Below are positions 1 to 8,700 of a stretch of DNA of 12,253 bases, one piece after another. Each line of letters starts with the position of its first letter. Within the stretch, counting starts at the first letter, position 1. This DNA is from Micractinium sp. NFX-FRZ (lineage: Eukaryota; Chlorophyta; Trebouxiophyceae; Chlorellales; Chlorellaceae): positions 1 to 12,253 of the forward strand of contig JAPTJF010000807.1 in NCBI GenBank assembly GCA_029339195.1. The letters are read 5' to 3'. The translations under genes and the position numbers were made by a program. The notes under the pieces were generated by a model. It had not been told where the DNA came from, ran no database searches, and saw only the letters and a list, made by a program, of their open reading frames with translations.

Positions 1-3000
1 GCTCGCCACCGCGCCCGATGCGCCCCTCCTCACTCCTGGACAGCCCCCTGGCTCCCCAGGCCTCTGTGGTTATGGAGGACATGGAGAATGATGTGGAGTT
101 CCAGAGCATGTTTGAGTCCAAGTATGACACGGGGGCGGCCGCCTCGCTGGCGCCACCTCGCCGCTCCCCCAGCGTGCCCCCCGGCGGCGCCCTGCACAGC
201 CGCGGCGGCGCCAGCGCCGGCGGCAGCGGCGGCAGCGGCCACGTCACGCCCGCCTCCCAGATGGCCGCGCAGGCTGGAGGCGGCGGCAGCTCGTTGCTGC
301 TCTCTGTGGCCGACGTGCCCACGCCAGCCTCTGCCGCGCTGCCCATCAAGCAGCCGTCGCGTGCGCACGGCAGCAGCGGCAGCGGCGCTGCGGCCCCGGC
401 GCCTGGCGGCATCGCGGCCTCCCCCAACTCCCTGCTGCCCACCCACATCTCTGTATTTGGTGACGGGGTGACGGGGCTGGATCTGCAGCACGCGGCGGCG
501 GCCACCCGTCCCGCTGTGCAGCTGCCCAGCCACATCAGCGAGTTTGGAGGGGAGGAGGCGGAGCTCCGCGTGGAGGACGCAGGTGGGTTGCCAGAGTGCA
601 GGGTGGCGTGTGTCCGGTACTTTTTGCGTGTGTTATGGGTTGTGCTGTGCTGTCCGGGGTGGTAGGTTCCGCAGGCTGCTGGCTGGCCCTTGCGGCGTGG
701 ACACAGCAGAAGAGTGCGCAGTAGACGGCAGCACAGCAAGTGCAGAGCAGAGCGGCCAGCACGGGGCAGCACAGCACAGCACCAGCTCCCTGCCGTGTGC
801 TGCCGGCCAGGCCCCTTATTGGCGCTGCCTCTGCCCTGCCCTCCTGGTCCCCCCCTGCCTGCAGACTTGCTCTCCTGCCACGACCGCGACGCCAACACGA
901 TGAGCGTGATGAAGGCGGCCCTGCCTGACGACGATGACCTGCTGGCCGACGCCGTGGAGGCGCTGCGCCGCGCCCCGCTGCCGCCAGATGCCGTGCAGCT
1001 TCCCACCAGCTTCGAGCTGCTGGGGGGCAGCGAGCGTGCGGCAGCGGGGGGTGCCCCCTCCCCCAGGATGTCCCCCCGCCTGGAGGGGGCCGGGCTGGGC
1101 CCGGCGGGCGGCGGCGGCGGCGGTGCCGGCATGGGCGAGGCGGTGGGTGCGGGCGCGCTGCCACACCAGCCGGGCGAGCTCAAGCGCAGCCCCTCGCTGG
1201 AGGAGCTGCTCAGCAAGGTGCAGCGCATCGACGCCACGCAGGTGGGCTCACACACACAAACGCGCACGGCACGGGGGGGAACCACACACACAACACACAC
1301 GCGCACAACACGGGGGCCGGGTCTGTGCAAGTCCCCCTACCAGGGGCTCTTGTTGCTGTGCACAGCTGGACGCGGTGGATGGGGGAGACGAGCAGGCGGG
1401 GCCTGCTGCTGCCGCCCAGCCCGCCCTGCTTCTCGCGTCGGCAGAGCGTGCAACCGCTCACCTGCCGTGGTTGTTTCTGCTTTCTGTGAAGCCCTGCTTC
1501 CCCTGCTCTCCCTGACCTGACCGACCCGTGTCCCACCTGCCTGCCTGCCCCGCCTGCAGGTCAATGTGCTGGCCAAGATTGGGGAAGGGGCATTTGGGGA
1601 GGTCAGCCTGGCGCAGTGCTCCACCTACGGCCGCGTGGCGGTCAAGTGGATCAAGCCCACCAAGGTGCGCTGAGCTGGCGGGGTGCTGGGCTGGGGACGT
1701 AGTGCCGGGAGTAGTGCGGGGCTTGCTTCGGGGTGCCTGCGCCCGCTGCCCTGCCCCTTCCCCCTGTCCACGTCCGCACCTTCCCGCACACACCCTCTGC
1801 CCCTGCTCCGCCCCATCCTCCCCCCCTGCCCCTCTTTGCCGCAGGTGGAGCGCCACTGGGCGTCGTTCTGGCACGAGGCGGAGCTGATGAGCCGGCTGAA
1901 CCACCCCAACGTGCTGCGCTTCTTTGGCCTGGTCGTGGATGGGCCCATGGTGGTGGGCATCATGACAGGTGGGGCGGTTTGGTAGGCTGGCGCCAAGGGG
2001 GGCAAAGCATGGAGGGGCGGATGGCGGGGTGGTCGGATGTGTGCTACGCAGGGTCCAGGAGTGTTGTCCCACCTGCCGCCCTGCCTGGGTGCGTGCATGA
2101 GTGGTCGTATCGTGCATCCTTGCCAATCCTTCTCTGTCCCGCCCGCCCCGCCCCGCCGCCCGCAGAGTTTGCCGCCGCCGGCAGCCTGGCCTCTTACCTG
2201 CGCAGCGGCGTTGGCTTCATCCCGCTGCGGCAGCGCGCCCAGCTGGCGCTGCACGCCGTCAACGGCATGGCCTACCTCCACTCGCTCAAGGTGCGCGCTG
2301 CACGGCCTACTGCTGCTGCTCTCTCACCCTTTCTGGGTTCACCGTCCTCCAACCGAAAGCGCGGCGCTGCAGCCAGGGCCAGCAGTAGCAGCCAGGAGCC
2401 AGCAGCATCGGCAGCTGCCCCAGGGGCGACGCTCATCCTGTCTTGCCTTCCACTCCAACTCCTCCACCTCTTAAAACACCTGGTGTGTATCGGTCGTTTG
2501 CAGGTGGTCCACTTTGACGTGAAGCCTGACAACCTGCTGGTGGACGGCGACTGGATGAGCGAGCGCGGGCCCATGGTCAAAGTGGTGAGCTGGCGCCTTC
2601 TTCCTGCGGCCCCTCGGCAGCTAGCCAAGACCTGCAACTACTGCCTGTGCAGCTTGCCGGCCAGGGCAGCCCAGCCAGCAGGCCTGCATGTGCGGCGCCC
2701 CGCCGGCACCCCACCCCAGGTTTCTGCACCACCCGTCTGCACCCGGCCCCCTCCTAACCACCCACCTCACACGCCTCCCCTGTTGCCTTCTCTCCTCAGG
2801 CCGACTTTGGGCTGTCCAAGCACAAGTACAACACCTTTTGCTCCAACGTGCACGACCTGCGCGGCACCCTGCCCTACATGGCCCCCGAAATGATCATGGA
2901 CCACACCCACGTGACAGGTGGGTGGGTGGGGAGGAGGGGCATGCATTGTGCTTTGGGTCTTTGGGTCTTTTGGGGGTCTTTTGGGTGCTTTGGGTCTTTC

Positions 3001-3676
3001 GGGGTTGCAGGCAGGGCAGCGGTTGCAGCTGAGATGGCCGTAATGCTTTGAGGTAGAGGCACTGGCTGGTGCCCGCAGGCAGGCAGGGTTGTGGGCGTCC
3101 TGTCTTGGCTGCTAGGGCGGCGCGCCTCTTGCTCACGTGTACGCCTCCTGCCGCCGCCTCCTCCCTCCCCCCCGCTGCCGCCTGCCGCAGAGAAGGCGGA
3201 TGTGTGGAGCCTGGGCGTGGTGTTTTGGGAGATGCTGACACTGGAGGTGCCCTTTGCAGACATGCCGCCCGCGCAGCTGATTGGAGGTGAGCCCCGCCTG
3301 GGTGCTGCGTGGTGCTGGCTTGCGTCGGGTGCATGGCGTGCGCCGGAGGCAGCCCTGCCCTGCCCTGCTGTGTGCATGCCGCAGTGTGCTTTAGTAATAC
3401 CGCATCAGCAATCAACTTGGGCCTTCTTAGTTAGCAGGCAGCTGCCGCGCCAACGCTGGCCCCTGCTCTTGACCCTCCCACCTCTGCACACCCACCCCAC
3501 CCTGCTGCGTGCCTGCAGCGCTGGGGCTGGGCCGCCTGCGGCTGACCATTCCCGAGTGGTGTGAGCCCGACTGGCGGGCGCTTATGGAGTCGTGCTGGGT
3601 GGAGGACCCGGCGCTGCGCCCGTCGTGCCGCCAGCTGGCGACGCACCTGGAGCGCATCCGTGACATGGCACCCTAA
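1..3676 (+). CDS. Raf-like (plant MAPKKK group-B type) protein kinase, 5' partial, 9 exons
   Basis: Exons read by joining conserved kinase motifs at GT-AG sites: 1-582, 865-1241, 1560-1664, 1845-1968, 2166-2290, 2504-2584, 2800-2917, 3191-3286, 3519-3676 (TAA at 3674-3676). The frame is open to the window edge, so the start is uncertain. Numbering from the ATG at 18 gives 582 residues. Residues 1-314 are Ser/Gly/Ala/Pro-rich with acidic patches. The kinase domain covers about 315-580: Gly-rich loop IGEGAFGEV (321-329), VAVK Lys343, helix-C Glu360, HFDVKPDN with catalytic Asp437 and Asn442, ADFG (Asp461), MAPE (486-489), DVWSLG, and the final RPS arginine. All catalytic residues are present, so it should be active. 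The HFD form (Phe where most kinases have Arg), the C-lobe motifs RGTLPYMAPE and PFADM, and the DPALRPS end match plant Raf-like Ser/Thr kinases of the B group, which often carry an N-terminal PB1 domain; such a domain would lie upstream of this window. It likely phosphorylates Ser/Thr in a signalling cascade; the substrate is unknown. Confidence 0.92.
432..1028 (+). repeat. Three copies of a short LP-[ST]-x-x-x-x-[FL]-G protein motif in the kinase N-terminus
   Basis: In the kinase N-terminal region the peptides LPTHISVFG (residues 140-148), LPSHISEFG (169-177) and LPTSFELLG (234-242) recur. The first two lie in exon 1 and the third in exon 2. The surrounding sequence is low-complexity, so these ordered islands stand out. 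They may be a docking or short linear motif. No function is assigned. Confidence 0.6.
1247..1313 (+). repeat. CA-rich microsatellite-like tract in kinase intron 2
   Basis: Just after the exon 2 donor (GT at 1242-1243) the intron carries interrupted CA runs (cacacacaaacgcgcac, then accacacacacaacacac). This is simple-sequence DNA. I see no gene or structured RNA in it. Confidence 0.6.
2951..3005 (+). repeat. TTTGGGTC-type minisatellite in kinase intron 7
   Basis: The intron between exons 7 and 8 contains five to six imperfect copies of a unit close to ctttgggt, with G-runs of three to five. It is a simple tandem repeat, not the algal telomere repeat TTTTAGGG, although the look is similar. It lies inside a normally bounded GT-AG intron. 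Confidence 0.65.
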
Positions 3677-5346
3677 GCTGGCGCGCTGAGCTGGCACAGC
3701 TGGTGCCCCCCCGGCGCCCGCAGAGCGCTCAAGTCAGTGCGTAAGCGCTTGCAGCACGTTTGCAGCCAGCCCGGCTGTAGCCGCCGTACGCGGCCGCGAC
3801 CAACCCCTACCAAGGCGCCGGTGGGGCGGAGCGCCGCGCCGGCACGCGTGCCCCTGCCGCCCCGCCCCGCCCACCCCGCCTTCTTTTGTACATCTCCCTT
3901 TCTTCACCCCCCGCGCGTGTCCCATTTCTTTTGCCCTCCTCCGCACTGCGCATCCCGCGTAGGCGCGCACAGCCCGGCACCAACTGCCGCACGCTCCCTG
4001 CCCCCCGCCGGGCCCCTGCCTGTCCCACCAAGAGGGTGTGCCTGCGCCCCAGCCTCCACTCTCGCCGCGGCGCAGCCCACCCGCCCCGCTCGCCACGCCG
4101 CCTCTGTTCCCTTTGCACTGCCTCTCCTTCCCTGCATACCATGCCCCCATACAAAAGAAGCAAGCAAACATGGCTGGGCCTCCCCACGAGGGCGGCCGCG
4201 CCTCACCCGCCGCCGCCCGCCCCCGCCCAGCCCCTTTTTACGCCGCCCCGCGCCCCCGCCGCCGCGCTCAATTCGTGAGGGCCGGCGCTGCACAAGCAGC
4301 GCTCACGCCCGCCCCGAGCCGGCCGCGTGCCCAGCCCCGTCCCCTGCCAGCCATGCGCAGGGCGGGGGCAGGCAGCGTGCACAGCACAGCACAGCGCAGC
4401 AGAACACGGCGCCCTCCCCCAGCATGCCCTCCCCCTCCTCTTGCAAGGAACCCGACGCGTTTGGTTTCCCTCCCCCCCACCCACGTTTCGTGTCGTCCCA
4501 GCCAGAGTGCCTCATTGCGCCTCTCTCACATGCATGCATCACGCACCGTCCCTCCCCCCATCCTTTTGCTTTGTTGGGCCCCAGGCGTACATCTCTCTCT
4601 GCACATGCATTGCACCACACACGCACAGCACGCACAGCACACACAGCCGCTGCACCCTCTCCCCCTCCCCCTCGGCGCGTTTTAGAAGCCGCAGAGGCAG
4701 CCAGCCCCCGCTCTATACAGGGGGCCCAGGGCTGCCGCACAACACCCTTACCCCACGCACACTCTTGACGCGTCGCCGCCAAGTGTCCCCTCGAGATTCT
4801 TTCCCACGCCCGGTCCCGGGCCCCCACATGCATGTATCGCACCCACCCACCCCACCCTGTTTCATGTCCCGTCTGTGTGTCCCCCCCTTGCCCCACCCGC
4901 CTCGTGCCTCGTGCCACCCATGCTGCCTGCCTCTTGACATTGCGTCGCCGGCAGGGCACGCTGGGCACATCCCCCCCCCCTCCCCACTCTTACGTGGCGC
5001 GCCCGCGCTGCTGGCTGCTGCCCTGCCGCCAGCAGCAGCACCGGCGCGCCCCTCAAATAGCCCCCGGCCAGCCCCTGGCACCTTTGTCCGGACCAGCGCC
5101 GCTGGCTGGGGACCCCAAAAAAATCGCTTCAAAGTCGAGCCCTGTTCTCCACCTTTCATGTCATAGAAAACACTGTACGCGAGCGAGTGAGGGCAACGCA
5201 GGGTGTTGAATGGATAGGTGCTGCAGCGTGTGCATTTGCTGGGGGGTGGCCAACCAAGCGCCGGGCAGCAGCAGCAGCACTCCAGAGTGGTCACACATTG
5301 CAGGGGCAGCTGAGTCTCTCTCTCCTTGTAGGCCTGCGCTAAGCCT
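3677..5346. other. Non-coding convergent 3' region, pyrimidine-rich on the + strand
   Basis: This is the space between the kinase stop codon and the 3' end of the opposing aminotransferase gene. The + strand is dominated by C and T runs (for example 3840-4260 and 4420-4590), with little G outside CG-rich patches. It holds short simple repeats such as the cacgcacagcacgcacagcac run near 4616-4650 and several catgcat words. Frames on both strands stay open only because of base composition; their translations are Pro/Ala/Arg/His-rich with no recognisable domain. The first part is presumably the kinase 3' UTR. I found no TGTAA signal on the + strand here. Confidence 0.7.
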
Positions 5347-5351
5347 TTACA
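5347..5351 (-). terminator. TGTAA polyadenylation signal of the aminotransferase gene
   Basis: The + strand reads TTACA, so the - strand carries TGTAA, the usual green-algal polyadenylation signal. It lies about 420 bases after the aminotransferase stop codon, and no other TGTAA was seen between. The mRNA would end some 10-20 bases beyond it, near 5330-5340. Confidence 0.55.
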
Positions 5352-5771
5352 TGGGAGTGGTGGTGGAAGAGGATAAGTCGAAAGGCATACACAGGTAGAT
5401 TAACAGGATGCACATGGAGACAGCAAGGTGAGAAATGCAACTCGTGAGCATGCGGCAGGCAAAGTGTGCGGGGAACACCTGGCTTCAATGCTGCCCACCG
5501 CCGGCCTCAATGCTGCCAGCATTGCGGCGCTCAGTTTCGATGCTGCCCACAGCCGACAACCCTGCATTGCCGCTGTCTTGGCACAGCTCTCAGCAGCTGG
5601 CTCGGCTGAGTCTTGTATGGGGACATCAAGGGGCTTGACAATTGCTAACGCTCTCGTGGCATTGTACGTGTTGCTCAGCTGATTGATGCACAGCTCCTCG
5701 TGGGGGTGAAGTTGGTTGCATCAACAGTTGCAATGAACAGTTGCACAACGCGCACTCACTGGGCTTTTGGC
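5352..5771 (-). other. Probable 3' UTR of the aminotransferase
   Basis: Non-coding stretch between the stop codon and the TGTAA signal. It is less GC-rich than the flanks. An 84-codon frame on the opposite strand (5428-5682) crosses it but shows no domain, so I read it as chance. Confidence 0.5.
5484..5555. repeat. Short direct repeats plus a small palindrome in the aminotransferase 3' UTR
   Basis: The word tcAATGCTGCC(C)A recurs at 5484-5502, 5507-5520 and, with one change, 5537-5555. The middle copy forms the perfect inverted repeat aatgct-gcc-agcatt (5509-5523). It could be a small RNA stem in the 3' UTR. No function is known. Confidence 0.45.
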
Positions 5772-8700
5772 TCAGCAGTTGCGCACGCTGTCGTTGATGG
5801 CCTCAGCCAAGTACTTGCACTTGGAGGCTGCAGGGGCGGGGGAGAGGGGGCAGGCAAGGATGAGGGGCAGGTGCGAGTTGCAGCACACACAAGCTGCATC
5901 AAAGCTACAAACTCCATTGCTCTCCCTCTACTCAGTCCCGTGAGACCGCTGCTGGCTCCCCGTGGACTTGACTTGTCATTGATTGATTGACAAAGTAGGG
6001 CACTCACACACCCTCTGGCTTCACGCCACAGGCAGCGCGCACGGCGCACGTTTCTTGGACACAGACAGTAAGCAACCAGGAGGTCCTCACCACCTGCCCG
6101 CCTCGGAGCACCCTGGGGCGGAACAAACCGTGCTGAGGAGCGTGGCCCGCTCACCTGAGAGGCCTGCCATGGAGATGCGCCCATCCATGGTCATGTAGAC
6201 GCTCCACTTGCTGGTCATGTTCTCCACCTGGGCCTGAAGGGAAGGGGGGCAGGAAGGGGCCGGGGCCAGGCAGAGCAGAGCAGGCGGGAGGTGAGGGAGG
6301 GGCCTGCCGGCGCAGCACAGCACCGCACAGCACAGTGCGGCATAGGGAGCGCCGATAGCACCCTTCCTAGAGGCGCGGGAGCCAGGCGGCAGGCAGCGGC
6401 GCTGGCAGCGCACCCGTGTGAGGCCTGTGTAGCTGAACATGCCGATCTGCTTCAGGATGTGGTTCCAGTCCCCGGGGGCGCCCACTGCAAGTGGCAGGAA
6501 GCACAAGAGCAGGCCTTTCAGGAGGGAGAAGTTTGGTCAGAATGCAGGGCCGGTGGGGCCGCCCACGAGCAAGACAGCAAGCAAGCAAGAAAGCTGGAAG
6601 AAAGGGTTCAGGGTGCGCAGCGAGGCCTGCAGTGCTGCGGCACACCACAAGAGCGCTGGGTCAACAACGCGCGCCGTGCCCAGCAGGCGGCAGCACAGGC
6701 AGCACTCTCACCTTCTTGCAGCGCGCTGAACAGCTGCGTGCGCATCGTCATGATGCGGTCGGCCATGCCCTTGAGCTCCACCTGCACAGCATGAGCACAG
6801 CATGACCAAAGCATGATCACAGCATGAGCACAGCATGTGCACATCATGCACAGCTGTGCGCAGCGACCCAATGCGGTGCGCGGTGCGCTCGCTTGATCCA
6901 CATCTGCAGCAAAGCACGCACAGCATGACGTGTGCAAATCATGCGCAGAGGCACAGCATGGGCACCCACCACCCGGCAATGCACACGACTAATACCTTCG
7001 CAGCGACAACCAAGACACCACACACAGCTTGCAGCACTTGGGCCGCCCTCCCCACCTTCCACTGCGCGTACAGCTCCGGGTCGGAGAGGATGATGGTGAC
7101 CAGCAGGGCACCGTGCTTGGGGGGGTTGCTGCACAGGCAGGCAGGGTGGGGTGAGACGGAGTGAATGCGGGGCCAGCGCACACCGCGGGAGGTTGGCAGC
7201 TCGCTCCATCATGCGCTGCGCTCATGCCTGTTCAGCACAGAGAGCAGCACCACGTGCCTCAACCTGCCTGTTCCTTGCGGCAACAAACGTGCATCTCATA
7301 CTCCTTCCCTGCACGCACGTCCACCGCAGGTTCCCCACCTGTACATGCCGCGTGCCGTTGCCTTCAGCTGGCTCTCAACCTTCTTGGCCGCAGCCGCGTC
7401 AGAGGCAATGACTGCGGGCCAGGGGGGCACCAAAAGAAAGGTGGCAAGGTAGTGAGCAGGCGGCAGCGGTGCCATGAGAGGCAACAAGTGTTATCCCTAA
7501 AGAGCAGGCTGGCTTGGATTGCCTGCCCATTGGCCTCCACGCCTGCTTGCTGGCACCGTCATCAGTTCCATCTGGCTCTGCTCTGGCTCTGCTCTTCAGA
7601 GACAGATGGAACTGGGGAAGGTGCAGGCAAGCAGGCGGGGAGGCCAATGGGCAGGCAATCCAAGCCAGCTGTGGAGGCAGAGCGGCAGCAGGACGCGTGT
7701 TGACCACCCCGCCAGCAGCGCAGCCAAGCAGCCGCTGCGCCCCACCCGCCGCACCCACCCGTCAGCGCTCCCACACGCTCCCCATAGAGCCCCATGTTCT
7801 TGGCGTAGGACTGCAGGCACAGGGGGGCAGTTGATGAATCGTTGAGGGGGCACAGATGGGGGGGCAAGGGCCCACACAGGGGCAGCTGGGAGTGCGGATA
7901 TAGGACTGCCGGCAACAAGGGGAGGTGGCTGGGCACAGGGCTCAAAGCACAGGGGGTAGCAGGTAACGAGGCCGAGGCTTGTGCGGCAGCGCCAGCAGCA
8001 TGTCCAGCTCTTCCCAGTCAGCCTCTGCCTGCCAGCACCCTAGCCTGCTGCACTTGATGCGGTGAACTTATCACAACAGCAGCGGCTGCCCACCTGCGCC
8101 AGCAGCATCTCCAGCCCGTCGGCGGCAAACAGCCGGATGGCGGCGCCGTCGCGGTCCAGGTCGCCGCTCGCAAAGCCCTGCATGTCATGAATCAATGCTC
8201 GACACCCATTCACACAATGTTGTATGGGTGCGACGCGTGGCTGCGGTCCAAGTGACCTCAGGCAAAGCCCTCCATGTGATGAAGCAAATAGCATTTGGGC
8301 AATGCTGCGGGCCTTGACGGCCACATGCAGAGGTGGCGGGGCCTCCACCGCCTGCAGCACCAAACATGAAACGACGTACCGCCCTGTCCCACAGCTGTAC
8401 CGCCCCCAGCTGTACCGCCCCGCCCCCACCTGGTATGCCGAGTCGAAGAAGGGCAGCAGCTTGCGCGCCTTGACCGCCTCCAGCACGCCCTGCCACTGCT
8501 CGGGGGTGGGGTCCACGCCTGCGGCCAGAACCGGGGTGTGTCCATCAAAGCGCTTGGTTCATGCCACTGCTCGGGGGTGGGGTCCACTCTCTTAAGCCCC
8601 CTGATTAACTGATGAGGGCGCAAAGGGAAGCAGCACACCACATGCACACCACCGGCCGAGCGCCGGCCGTGCCTCACCCGTGGGGTTGTGTGCGCATGCG

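Noticed and set aside
535..1164. 209-codon - strand frame opposite the kinase
   Set aside because: It spans kinase exons and an intron on the other strand, is Arg/Pro/Ala-rich, and is explained by GC-rich codon shadowing.
2941..3010. Telomere-like repeat in kinase intron 7
   Set aside because: The unit is near ctttgggt, not the algal TTTTAGGG, and copies are irregular in length.
3737..4768. 343-codon open frame on the + strand after the kinase
   Set aside because: The translation is Pro/Ala/His/Arg-rich low complexity in C-rich DNA; several other frames on both strands are equally open here, and no domain is recognisable.
5428..5682. 84-codon + strand frame with a hydrophobic end
   Set aside because: It lies antisense in the aminotransferase 3' UTR, contains internal direct repeats, and has no recognisable motif or splice context.
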